Below, in pieces: positions 1-7,007 of a stretch of 14,196 nucleotides of DNA. Position 1 is the first letter of the stretch. Every line of letters starts with the position of its first letter. Source of the DNA: an uncultured Spirochaetia bacterium. Lineage in GTDB: Bacteria; Spirochaetota; CALGPD01. The notes beneath the pieces were generated by a model, which made no database searches, was not told where the DNA came from, and saw nothing but the letters and a program-made list of their open reading frames with translations. The stretch covers positions 1-14,196 of the forward strand of contig CALGPD010000220.1 of the NCBI GenBank assembly GCA_937960625.1, read 5' to 3'. The translations under genes and the position numbers were made by a program.

Positions 1-794
1 TCTTCGGGCAGTCCATGATGTTTCTCATCTGTAATCAGAATAGATTTCAGCCCGTTTTTTATATATGCAATTGCATCGCCGGTTTTATCCCCAATGCCAA
101 CTGAAATATTTGGGAATTGCTTTTTAAGATTTTTTATTATTCTCTGCTTGTATTTTTCGTTGTTAAAAGTGTATTTTCCAAAATTCCAGAAAAATATCGG
201 CCCTGCCGGATAATTAAATAAATCAAGCCAGAATTTAGTTTTATGTATAAACGCGTTGTCTCTATGAGTAACGTATATAATATCGTATTTTTCAGCCACC
301 CGGTTTAAAACTTCTGAAGAGTTTTTAACAGCGGGAATTTTAATATCCTGATTTAAAAGGAAAAGTAATATTTTTGTGTCACAAACCGTATGGTCAATAT
401 CGCAAATGAGAATTGGTTTGTGCTCGTTGTATATCCCGGCAACAATGTTACTGGGGTTTGCAAAGTATCTGCTTTTTTCGCTAAGTTTTATAGTAATAAC
501 GTGAGTTCCGGGTTCATCAAAATAATGGCCTATTTCTGCAATGCCGTTTTTATCCGTAGAAGACATACCGATGAAATTATCATCAATATAGAAATCAACC
601 ATTTCTCCATATTTATCAAAACCGAGCAGGTTTGATGTTTGCACTTTGCATTTCAGAATATAATTATTACCCGGAGTGCCTACAATGTCATATCCTTTTA
701 AGTTCAAATTTCTGGAGTTATAAGCAAAGAATAAGCGGATAAAGAATGCAAAAATAAAAAAGCTTACTATTATTTTTAAATATAAAAAACCCAT
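1..794 (-). CDS. Membrane-anchored HAD-family phosphatase, LNS2/App1-like (partial, 3' end beyond window)
   Basis: Reading the minus strand from an ATG at 794 gives an uninterrupted frame of 264 codons to the window edge. Residues 5-24 are a hydrophobic N-terminal helix, so the protein is probably a signal-anchored membrane or periplasmic protein. Residues about 35-120 look like a beta-rich Ig-like or carboxypeptidase-regulatory-like domain ('DNFIGMSSTDKNGIAEIG', 'EPGTHVITIKL'). A HAD domain follows: motif I is DIDHT (D132, D134, T136), motif II is the T176 region 'YVTHRD', and motif IV is GDKTGD (G235, D236, D240). Of the HAD branches, the spacing and the 'GDKxxDxxAY' ending most resemble LNS2/lipin and App1 phosphatidate phosphatases. 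A phospholipid-related substrate is therefore possible but inferred. The C-terminus is not visible. It is divergent from the lipoprotein at 926. Confidence 0.82.
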   Translation of the reverse strand, partial: MGFLYLKIIVSFFIFAFFIRLFFAYNSRNLNLKGYDIVGTPGNNYILKCKVQTSNLLGFDKYGEMVDFYIDDNFIGMSSTDKNGIAEIGHYFDEPGTHVITIKLSEKSRYFANPSNIVAGIYNEHKPILICDIDHTVCDTKILLFLLNQDIKIPAVKNSSEVLNRVAEKYDIIYVTHRDNAFIHKTKFWLDLFNYPAGPIFFWNFGKYTFNNEKYKQRIIKNLKKQFPNISVGIGDKTGDAIAYIKNGLKSILITDEKHHGLPE

Positions 795-811
795 TTTCCA
801 GCTTTCCCGTA

Positions 812-866
812 ATTAGATTAAATGTAAAATAATTATATAAAAAATAATTTTACAAAAAAATCTAAT
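812..866. repeat. Nested inverted repeat in a divergent intergenic region
   Basis: Two pairs of 8-base arms are nested. The outer pair is ATTAGATT (812-819) with AATCTAAT (859-866). The inner pair is TGTAAAAT (823-830) with ATTTTACA (847-854). The spacers between outer and inner arms are 3 and 4 bases of A. On the minus strand a TATAAT lies inside the loop at 837-832, upstream of the HAD gene. The structure could be a divergent operator or simply a cruciform-prone AT-rich sequence. The symmetry is seen; a regulatory role is inferred. Confidence 0.45.
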
Positions 867-925
867 GTAGTCTTAAAATATCTTACCGAGAATATTATTA
901 AAAAATAATCAAAAGGACAATCACT

Positions 926-1864
926 TTGCGAAGATACATTTCAACAATCATATTTATTATAATTTTTATTGTATCTTGTAAATCGAATCCGAGTATGAAG
1001 AATAATTACGATAAAAGGTTTTCAGAACCCGGTGAGCCTTATATCAGTTACTACCTTGACTATGACAATTTCACGGATACTTTATTAACTCAAGTTGACT
1101 TACACAATATTGTAAAAAACCGGATAAAAAACTACATTAGAACAACCATGAACAAAAAAGGTTTAATTATCAAACGTGAATGGTTTTATAATTCCAAACT
1201 GCGCATGGTGGAATATTATAATAATAAGGGAATAATTTTAAGCCAGATTCTAAAAATAAGCAAAAATGAATACGTTAAACGCGTATTCCATTATATAAGC
1301 GGCAAACTTTTCAAAATCAATATTTATATGAACAACGAATTAAACGCGATTATCGAGCATTTTTATAATAACAAACTTTTAGTTAAAAAACATAAATACA
1401 ATGAGAATTATAAAATAACCACAAAGACCTTCATAAGGTATACGAAACGGAACAAAATTAGAACGCAGGTTGAATATTTATATCAGAATGGAAAGAAAGC
1501 GTATAAGATAAAAGAGTATATTGCCAAATATAAAAACGGTAAAATAATGTACGATGTTGAGTATTTATATAACCGTAAAGGGAAATTCAAACATTTTTCC
1601 CGTTATTTTGATACCGAGGGGAAAATAAAGGCGGGAATCTTATTTAGTTCAAAATATCGTGGAAAAGTATTATTTAAGAATAAATACAAAAACGGCAAAA
1701 TTCTTTATTCATGGGCGTATTATTATAAAGGCAGAGCGAAATCAGTTACAGCCTATTCAGGACACCGAGCAGCGAAAAAAACCGGATTCTCAAACAGAGG
1801 GCGGATTATATTTCAAAACCGTTTTGATGATATGGGCAGAGAAATAAGCACTCCTGAATCCTGA
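926..1864 (+). CDS. Lipoprotein with Tyr-rich YwqK/MORN-like repeats
   Basis: The start is TTG at 926, chosen because an AAAAGGA site (911-917) sits 8 bases upstream and the frame then opens with a perfect lipoprotein signal: MRR, a hydrophobic run, then I-V-S-C with the lipidated cysteine at residue 18. Mature residues are mostly basic and aromatic, with repeated units of roughly 20 residues such as 'KYKNGKIMYDVEYLY' and 'KYKNGKILYSWAYYY'. Repeated 'NGK.. Y' units of this kind are seen in the family annotated as YwqK/MORN-repeat antitoxin-like proteins, where function is poorly known. The cysteine is followed by K-S rather than D, so outer-membrane targeting is plausible if the host is diderm. 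Nothing catalytic is visible. It converges on the mini-MotA gene at 1905. Confidence 0.85.
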   Translation: MRRYISTIIFIIIFIVSCKSNPSMKNNYDKRFSEPGEPYISYYLDYDNFTDTLLTQVDLHNIVKNRIKNYIRTTMNKKGLIIKREWFYNSKLRMVEYYNNKGIILSQILKISKNEYVKRVFHYISGKLFKINIYMNNELNAIIEHFYNNKLLVKKHKYNENYKITTKTFIRYTKRNKIRTQVEYLYQNGKKAYKIKEYIAKYKNGKIMYDVEYLYNRKGKFKHFSRYFDTEGKIKAGILFSSKYRGKVLFKNKYKNGKILYSWAYYYKGRAKSVTAYSGHRAAKKTGFSNRGRIIFQNRFDDMGREISTPES

Positions 1865-1865
1865 T

Positions 1866-1887
1866 ATTGTGAAAACAATTTTTATTT
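1866..1887 (+). terminator. Weak AT-rich hairpin plus T-run after the lipoprotein gene
   Basis: ATTGT (1866-1870), a GAAA loop and ACAAT (1875-1879) form a 5-bp stem that runs straight into TTTTTATTTT. The stem is short and AT-rich, so this is only a possible intrinsic terminator, but it starts two bases past the stop codon. Confidence 0.35.
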
Positions 1888-1904
1888 TAAATCCTTATTA
1901 AATA

Positions 1905-2366
1905 TTAATTTTTTTCTTTAGCTGAAACCAATCTTTTTTCCAAAGCCGATTGAAACGGAATAACAATAAACGTTATCATTATCGCAATATAAAGCACTGC
2001 GAGAATACACACTGCAGATGCAGCCCCAATTTTTGCGTACAATTTTTCATTTGAGAAAATAGCAATAAAACCGATGAACGTTGCCGTTACAGTAGAAGCA
2101 ACGAGTAAGTTTTTAAATGTTTTAAAAAACCTGATGCCCTTTTTTATTTCGATTTCATCGTATTCCGCGTTTTCGAAAGCAAATTTAAAAGCTCTTCCGA
2201 TTTCAGAAAAGCTATATTGGCTTAACATAACGATAAAACTTAACCCTATAGTAATTGCAAATGTAGGTATATCAAGAAACTGCTGAATATTTTTACTTAC
2301 TAAAAATAAAGAAGCAATGATCATTGACAGCCCTAATAATAGGGGGATAAAAAATGTTTTTTTCAT
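1905..2366 (-). CDS. Miniature MotA/TolQ-like membrane protein
   Basis: This 153-residue protein has four predicted membrane segments (about 5-24, 33-50, 85-104, 112-138) in the MotA arrangement. Residues 28-40, 'QQFLDIPTFAITI', match the MotA segment in which a conserved D/P-P-S/T precedes TM2. After TM4, 'VIPFQSALEKRL' (residues 135-146) matches the conserved Pro and 'P.A.KL' end of MotA. MotA is normally about 250-295 residues with a cytoplasmic loop of about 100 between TM2 and TM3. Here that loop is only about 35 residues, so most of the region that contacts the flagellar switch is missing. It is translationally coupled to the upstream gene: its ATG overlaps that stop as ATGA, and GGAGG lies inside the upstream gene. 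No MotB partner is present. Its function is unknown; an ion-channel or signalling role within the sigma-factor operon is inferred. Confidence 0.72.
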   Translation of the reverse strand: MKKTFFIPLLLGLSMIIASLFLVSKNIQQFLDIPTFAITIGLSFIVMLSQYSFSEIGRAFKFAFENAEYDEIEIKKGIRFFKTFKNLLVASTVTATFIGFIAIFSNEKLYAKIGAASAVCILAVLYIAIMITFIVIPFQSALEKRLVSAKEKN

Positions 2367-2689
2367 GAGTTACCTCCAAAAGATTTTTTAATTATTATTT
2401 TTATATTTCTATTTATTCTAAATATTTTGTTTTTTATTTTTTTAGTTTTGTAGTACTTTGAAATATTTGCAGCAAAGCGTGTATTTTTAAACTTTTCAGA
2501 ATAAGTGGAGATCGCTAAAAAGAGAATTAATACGATGGAGAAGCCATAAGCCATAATCTTAAAATTTATTCTATTTTTTGTCTTTTGTGAATTTATATAG
2601 TTATTAATCCTTTTATCAGTAGAATTGCTGATAATGATTTTATCTATTCCGGTTTTATAATATTCTTTTAATTGTTTTTTAAAATTCAT
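2363..2689 (-). CDS. Small single-pass membrane protein, candidate anti-sigma factor
   Basis: The protein is 108 residues with a polar N-terminal domain (1-43), one membrane helix (about 44-63) and a very basic C-terminal tail. It starts 11 bases inside the 3' end of the sigma-factor gene, behind GGAGAA, and overlaps the next gene by 4 bases. Position directly after an ECF sigma gene, the size and the N-in single-pass topology all fit an anti-sigma factor. I see no zinc-binding HxxxCxxC (ZAS) motif and no recognisable family match, so the role rests on context. The strongly lysine-rich tail on the far side of the membrane is unusual. Confidence 0.7.
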   Translation of the reverse strand: MNFKKQLKEYYKTGIDKIIISNSTDKRINNYINSQKTKNRINFKIMAYGFSIVLILFLAISTYSEKFKNTRFAANISKYYKTKKIKNKIFRINRNIKIIIKKSFGGNS

Positions 2690-3218
2690 TATTTTTCTCC
2701 AAATTTTCTTTTAAAATTTTTTTAGCATAATGTAAGCGGGATTTTACCGTTCCTTTTTTAATGTTCAAAATTTTTGAAATATTGTTATAGCTTTGTTTTT
2801 CATAATACCTTAAGAAAATTATTTCTTTCATTTCCGGGCTGAAATCTTTAAGTATGTTTTCTACTTGTGCAGCTTTTTCATCAAAAGAATTGTCCGAAAC
2901 GCTGGTTTCAATATCTGAATTATCAAAATCATGAATGAGAATAGGTTTTTTCTTTTTATAATCATTTATTAAATGATTTTTAGTTATAGTATATACCCAT
3001 GTTGATAAAGAATACTCAGGGTCATATTTATCAATATTCTCAAATATCTTTATCATTATTTCACTTAACAAATCTTCCGGACTTTGATTTGAATTGTTTT
3101 TTATAAAATATAAAAGCCTTTTATTATACTTATTCCATATATACTCATAAATTTTTGATCTGCTTGTTTTGCACTTTGTATTTAAAAAGTCTTTAAACAT
3201 TTCAATAAAATTGCTCAC
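2679..3218 (-). CDS. ECF-type RNA polymerase sigma factor
   Basis: The protein is 179 residues, the normal size for an extracytoplasmic-function sigma factor. Region 2 lies at about 30-90, with 'PEDLLSEIMIKIFENIDKY' and the -10-recognition helix 'STWVYTITKNHLINDYKK'. After a polar linker, region 4 at about 124-172 holds the helix-turn-helix ('FSPEMKEIIFLRYYEKQSY', 'IKKGTVKSRLHYAKKIL'). The start is GTG at 3218, supported by AAGGAG at 3235-3230, 11 bases upstream; an ATG six codons later is less well placed. It is first in an overlapping three-gene operon with the membrane protein and the mini-MotA, as expected for sigma/anti-sigma pairs. The operon is divergent from the TPR genes, with a nested inverted repeat in the shared promoter region. 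Confidence 0.93.
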   Translation of the reverse strand: MSNFIEMFKDFLNTKCKTSRSKIYEYIWNKYNKRLLYFIKNNSNQSPEDLLSEIMIKIFENIDKYDPEYSLSTWVYTITKNHLINDYKKKKPILIHDFDNSDIETSVSDNSFDEKAAQVENILKDFSPEMKEIIFLRYYEKQSYNNISKILNIKKGTVKSRLHYAKKILKENLEKNNEF

Positions 3219-3248
3219 TTAACTTTTATCTCCTTATTAAATAAATAC

Positions 3249-3313
3249 AACGTGTTAGCAAAAAGGTTCATTTTTTGTTATTTTTCTAATTGAAAAATGA
3301 AAAAAAACACGTT
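3249..3313. promoter_or_regulatory. Nested inverted repeat between the ECF operon and the TPR genes
   Basis: Outer arms AACGTGTT (3249-3256) and AACACGTT (3306-3313) enclose inner arms TTCATTTTT (3267-3275) and AAAAATGAA (3293-3301). The same AACGTGTT therefore reads toward each divergent gene, ending 82 bases before the TPR start and 87 bases before the sigma-factor start. This near-equal placement is what two divergent copies of a promoter element recognised by one sigma factor would look like. The distance from outer to inner arm differs on the two sides (10 against 4 bases), so the inner arms are not simple -10 partners. The function is inferred. Confidence 0.5.
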
Positions 3314-3338
3314 ATTTAGGTAATGAGCAAGGAATTTT

Positions 3339-4733
3339 ATGAAAAAAATAATTTTAGTTTTTTTATTATTTGTTATATTAATGCCCTTATACCCGGGTAT
3401 ACAAAGCAACAACATGAATGAAACAAGCGTTGCGTTGATTAACAGTCATGAAAATATAACTTACAACAAAAAGAGTGATATTACGGCTGACTCTTTGTTC
3501 CGGAAAGCATATAGTTATTCACAAGCTGGAAATCACAAAGCGGCATTGAGATTATATTTTTTAGTATTATATAAACACAAAAAATCGCACGGTGTTAATC
3601 ATAAATACGTCGCCTCTACATATCATAGAATTGGTTTAACATATTACTGGCTAAAAAAATATAAGAAGTCTATAAAATACTATAATAAATCTTTGGGAAT
3701 ATATTTGAAAATCTCCGGGATGAATAACGCGCTTACGGCTTTATCATACTCCGAGCTTGGAAAAGCTTATTTCAGAATGCATAAATATTTACCCGCTTTT
3801 AAAGCCCATCGTAATGCGATGAATATATATGAAAAACTTTTTGGCAATAATCACCGTTTAACTGCGCTTTCGTATCATGAAATAGGTATAACGTATTATG
3901 GATTGAAAGAATATTATAAAGCAATAGCATATCATAAAAAAGCGCTGGCTGTTTTTCTAAAAGCTTTTGGAAAAAACCATTCGTCTACAGCTTTATCATA
4001 TTCAGAGCTTGGTATGACATATTATAGAATGAGAAAATATGAGCTCGCCATAAAATTCCATAACAGTGCATTGGAAATCCGTAAAACAATTTTTAGAATT
4101 AATAGTAGTAAAACTGCGTTTACATGTCATGAATTAGGCGTAACGTATTACGCGTTAGGAAAGTATGAAAAATCTTTAGAATTTCATAAAAAAGCTCTGG
4201 AGATCCGTCTAAAAGTTTTTGGGAAAAACCATACATCTACTGCCTTTTCTTATGAACAGATTGGCAGTACTTATTATAAATTGCGGAATTGGCCGTCTGC
4301 GTTAAAATCTTATAAAACCGTATTGCAAATCCGCTTAAAAGTATATGGAAAATCTCATAGAAAAAGTTTATCTTCTTATAATCATATTGCTTCTATTTAT
4401 TTTTATTTAAAAAAATATAAAAAAGCTTTGGAGGTTCTAAATACGGCTATAAAAAACGGCGTCCTGGCTAATGTGAATAATGTTGGAGAAATAGCGCGGT
4501 TATATATAAGCTCCGGTATTATATATAAGCGAATGTTTAATTATAATAAAGCCTTGAAATATCTCACTAAAGCACGTACAATAATTTTATCAATTGAAAA
4601 ATTTGAGAATAAAAAATCTTTACTTAATATAACTTCATATATTATTAGATACCTAAAAAATGAAATAAAAGTAAAGCTTTCAAAAGAAAATAAAAAAGCA
4701 ATCAGGAAAGTTGAAAATCCTTTTAGCCAATAA
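3339..4733 (+). CDS. Exported kinesin-light-chain-type TPR repeat protein
   Basis: The 464-residue protein starts behind AAGGA (3329-3333). The first 23 residues are a type I signal peptide (two lysines, a hydrophobic core, then 'YPGIQS'). The rest is a TPR solenoid of the 42-residue TPR_10/TPR_12 class. The conserved glycine of '[LI]G.TYY' recurs at residues 99, 141, 183, 225, 267 and 309, exactly 42 apart, with 'FGKNH..TA.SY' linkers between units. About seven units are present, followed by a more divergent region from about 380. No enzymatic domain is fused, so it is probably an extracytoplasmic protein-binding scaffold. The C-terminus 'VENPFSQ' resembles that of the next gene. It starts a two-gene operon, 18 bases ahead of its paralogue and divergent from the ECF operon, and may be a target of that sigma factor. 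Confidence 0.88.
   Translation: MKKIILVFLLFVILMPLYPGIQSNNMNETSVALINSHENITYNKKSDITADSLFRKAYSYSQAGNHKAALRLYFLVLYKHKKSHGVNHKYVASTYHRIGLTYYWLKKYKKSIKYYNKSLGIYLKISGMNNALTALSYSELGKAYFRMHKYLPAFKAHRNAMNIYEKLFGNNHRLTALSYHEIGITYYGLKEYYKAIAYHKKALAVFLKAFGKNHSSTALSYSELGMTYYRMRKYELAIKFHNSALEIRKTIFRINSSKTAFTCHELGVTYYALGKYEKSLEFHKKALEIRLKVFGKNHTSTAFSYEQIGSTYYKLRNWPSALKSYKTVLQIRLKVYGKSHRKSLSSYNHIASIYFYLKKYKKALEVLNTAIKNGVLANVNNVGEIARLYISSGIIYKRMFNYNKALKYLTKARTIILSIEKFENKKSLLNITSYIIRYLKNEIKVKLSKENKKAIRKVENPFSQ
3597..4472 (+). repeat. 126-bp tandem coding repeats (42-residue TPR units)
   Basis: Codons for the conserved glycine fall at 3633, 3759, 3885, 4011, 4137 and 4263, an invariant 126-base period with no indels. 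Units 2 and 4 share 'LSYSELG..Y.RM', while units 3 and 5 share a 'H-E-[IL]-G' version. This suggests a 252-base higher-order period from duplication of unit pairs. Confidence 0.8.
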
Positions 4734-4751
4734 CTTCAGGGGGAGTGTGTA

Positions 4752-5876
4752 ATGAAAAAAAACAATAATCTAAAACTTATAGCTTTAAGTATTGCGCTGA
4801 TTTTAAACTTTTCAATATCCGCTGAATACCTATACAGCGCGTCACTGACTAATAAAAAGAACGTAAAGAAATTATCCGTTGCTCATGAATATATACAAAC
4901 GGGAAAAAGGTATTTCAAAACGCATCAGTACAAACGTGCTTTTAAATATCTCGAAACCGCGTTAAACAAAGTTATAAAAAAATACGGTAAATATAATTTA
5001 GAGGTGGCAAAATTAAGTAGTTATATAGCACTCAAGTATCAAAAGTATTATTTACATAAAGAAGCTGTGGAACATTTTAGAAAAACTATTTCAATCAGGA
5101 TAAAACTTTTAGGGAGAAACCATAATTTAACAAAAGAATCGGTTTGTAATTCGGTTAATACATTAGTTGAACTAAAACGTTTTAAAAAAACAAAAGATTG
5201 TTTAGATAAATTATTAAAATTTTTTTTGGAGCAAAAAGAAAAGAATTACAAATATATAACTGGAATATACGATGTTTATTCTAAATATTATATTAAAAGA
5301 GCTAAATATAATTTAGCTTTAAAGTATGCAAAAAAATCTTTAAAGCTTAAACTAAAAGTATTTGGTAAAAAATCTAAAGAAACGGCGAAGTCTTATTTTA
5401 TTTTAGGAATAGTGCTTTGCAGAATAAAACAATTCGAAAATTCGGAAAAATATTTTAAAAAATGTTTAACAATAATATTTTCTTTGTTTGGAGAAAAACA
5501 TGAATATATTTTTGAAAGTTATGGTAGGATGTCTTTATTATATTTAGAATGGAAGAAAGTTGAGAAAGCGATGAACATTTGCAATAAAGCAATTCGTATA
5601 GGAAATAAGATTTTTTACAAATATCATACTAATATAGCAGGAATTAATTTTGTTAAAGGAACTATATATTTATATTTTGAGAAATATTACAAAGCTTTAA
5701 AGTATTGTCAAAAAGCGCTTCAAATCGCAAAAAACAATTGGGGGGATGGAAATAAAAAGTCAATGATAAATTTGATTTCTTTTTTTATTCGTTACGTGAA
5801 AAAAGAGATTAAAACTCTTGAGAAAAAATTAGAAAAAAATAAAAGGAAAAATATTGACAACCCTTTTGGGAAATGA
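4752..5876 (+). CDS. Second exported TPR repeat protein, paralogue of the upstream gene
   Basis: The 374-residue protein starts behind GGGGGAG, 18 bases after the first TPR gene stops, so the two are almost certainly co-transcribed. Residues 1 to about 24 form a signal peptide ('LKLIALSIALILNFSISA'). TPR-like helices cover about 45-330, with units such as 'KYAKKSLKLKLKVFGKKS' and 'SYFILGIVLCRIKQFENSEKYF', more degenerate than those of its neighbour. The last 50 residues align with the first protein: 'NKKS..N..S..IRY.K.EIK' and a terminal 'NPF' tail ('IDNPFGK' against 'VENPFSQ'). This points to a gene duplication. No catalytic motif is seen; an extracytoplasmic scaffold or partner of the first TPR protein is inferred. 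Confidence 0.87.
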   Translation: MKKNNNLKLIALSIALILNFSISAEYLYSASLTNKKNVKKLSVAHEYIQTGKRYFKTHQYKRAFKYLETALNKVIKKYGKYNLEVAKLSSYIALKYQKYYLHKEAVEHFRKTISIRIKLLGRNHNLTKESVCNSVNTLVELKRFKKTKDCLDKLLKFFLEQKEKNYKYITGIYDVYSKYYIKRAKYNLALKYAKKSLKLKLKVFGKKSKETAKSYFILGIVLCRIKQFENSEKYFKKCLTIIFSLFGEKHEYIFESYGRMSLLYLEWKKVEKAMNICNKAIRIGNKIFYKYHTNIAGINFVKGTIYLYFEKYYKALKYCQKALQIAKNNWGDGNKKSMINLISFFIRYVKKEIKTLEKKLEKNKRKNIDNPFGK

Positions 5877-5899
5877 TATTTAGTATATCGAAAAGACTT

Positions 5900-6892
5900 C
5901 TAATTCAACCTTGCGTTCCTATTGAAATAACTTTCCGTAAACTCTTTGGATTTACCGTATAAGAAGCGTTTCATGTAATTAAACTTAGCCCTGAGAACCA
6001 AATCCGTACGCATCCATTTTAATACTTTTCTATACTCATCCGGGGTCATTAAGAACGCAAAAACTTCCGCTTTATCTTCTTCAACAGCGCTTGTGGAATA
6101 TCCGTTAACAAAACCCTTAGCCGGATGCTTTTTCCATGCGATACTTGGGTTGCGCATATACATACCGCCCCTGCCGTACCTTGTGCCGGGTACATTTAAG
6201 GAAACCCATCTAGGATCTTTATAATACATACTTCCGTTAAATTGCTGTTCAATCATATGATAATATTCATGATGTATAACGTGTTCTGTATAGGTTTTTG
6301 AATAGCTTAAAACTATACTCGTGCTTAGATATAAAACTTCACCATAAGCATCAGGCATTGCTCCTCGTTTTTGTCCCTGAACACTCATATTTTTAACAAG
6401 CGCAATTGCCCTTAATTTTGTTTTCCTGATAAAATCAACAGGATATTTATTAAATACCCGTATAAGAATTTTGCCAAGTTTTTTTAGTTTTACGTTGTCG
6501 GCATTAGTTAAATATTGCCATCGTGTGTACCTTCGGGCATAACGGGAAGGCCTAAAGCGTCTATAATGAACGCGTACGCCGTATTTGCGGTGGATTTGAT
6601 TGAAACCGTTAACTATTTCATTTAAACTTGAAGAAACATTTGTGTTTTGTGCACTACCGGAATTTTTATTTTCATTATCATTCAGGCTGTTATTGTTTGA
6701 TGAATTATACCCGCCTGGCCTTGCTGTGTGTCCTGTACGGGGATTGTACCAGAGTTTCCTCACCTGATCATAATACATTCCTGAACGCGTGTCATACCAT
6801 TGGTTTTTATTTTTATCCCAGATTACTTTTGTAAACCCGTTGTTTGAAATTATTGCAAAAAGCAAAATGCACAAAGTCATTATTTTTTTCAT
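5900..6892 (-). CDS. Exported zinc metallopeptidase-like protein (HExxH)
   Basis: The 330-residue protein starts at ATG 6892 behind GGAG. Residues 1-21 look like a signal peptide. Residues 24-54 hold two copies of an aromatic unit of the type W-Y-D/N-x-R-x-G ('QWYDTRSGMYYD', 'LWYNPRTG'), then a low-complexity Asn/Ser linker (61-90). The C-terminal domain contains HEYYH (H208, E209, H212), the zinc-binding and catalytic motif of gluzincins. It is followed 64 residues later by 'EEDKAEVFA', where E276 is the likely third zinc ligand, after 'GYSTSAVEED' with Y265 as a possible transition-state residue. This HExxH...GY...EDxAE pattern is shared by secreted lethal-factor-like (M34-type) peptidases. 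The exact family and substrate are not determined. It converges on the TPR operon. Confidence 0.78.
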   Translation of the reverse strand: MKKIMTLCILLFAIISNNGFTKVIWDKNKNQWYDTRSGMYYDQVRKLWYNPRTGHTARPGGYNSSNNNSLNDNENKNSGSAQNTNVSSSLNEIVNGFNQIHRKYGVRVHYRRFRPSRYARRYTRWQYLTNADNVKLKKLGKILIRVFNKYPVDFIRKTKLRAIALVKNMSVQGQKRGAMPDAYGEVLYLSTSIVLSYSKTYTEHVIHHEYYHMIEQQFNGSMYYKDPRWVSLNVPGTRYGRGGMYMRNPSIAWKKHPAKGFVNGYSTSAVEEDKAEVFAFLMTPDEYRKVLKWMRTDLVLRAKFNYMKRFLYGKSKEFTESYFNRNARLN

Positions 6893-6932
6893 GGTTTCTC
6901 CAATGTATTAGTTATTATTAATTCTTGGAACT

Positions 6933-6938
6933 ATTATA
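6933..6938 (-). promoter_or_regulatory. Possible -10 element (TATAAT) for the metallopeptidase gene
   Basis: A perfect TATAAT on the minus strand lies 40 bases before the ATG at 6892. No good -35 is found at 17 bases (TAGATT is present there). A TTGTAG sits at a spacing of 20 bases, which is too long for a confident call. Confidence 0.35.
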
Positions 6939-7007
6939 AATAAAAAAGTGAAAAAAATCTACAAAAAATATTGAACATTTTCTAATAGATTCTGCCTGTG
7001 ATAATGT

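Noticed and set aside
390..635. Open frame on the plus strand, 81 codons
   Set aside because: It lies wholly antisense to the HAD gene, whose minus-strand frame shows conserved catalytic motifs; the plus frame has no ribosome site or recognisable protein.
3597..4472. CRISPR-like direct repeats
   Set aside because: The 126-base period is in frame, codes for TPR helices throughout and has no spacer structure.
5860..5875. CCC-TTTT-GGG hairpin at the end of the second TPR gene as a terminator
   Set aside because: The stem is three GC pairs inside the coding region, and no T-run follows on either strand.
6272..6281. Another AACGTGTT inside the metallopeptidase gene as a sigma-factor site
   Set aside because: It encodes the conserved residues just before the HExxH motif and does not precede a gene; treated as chance.
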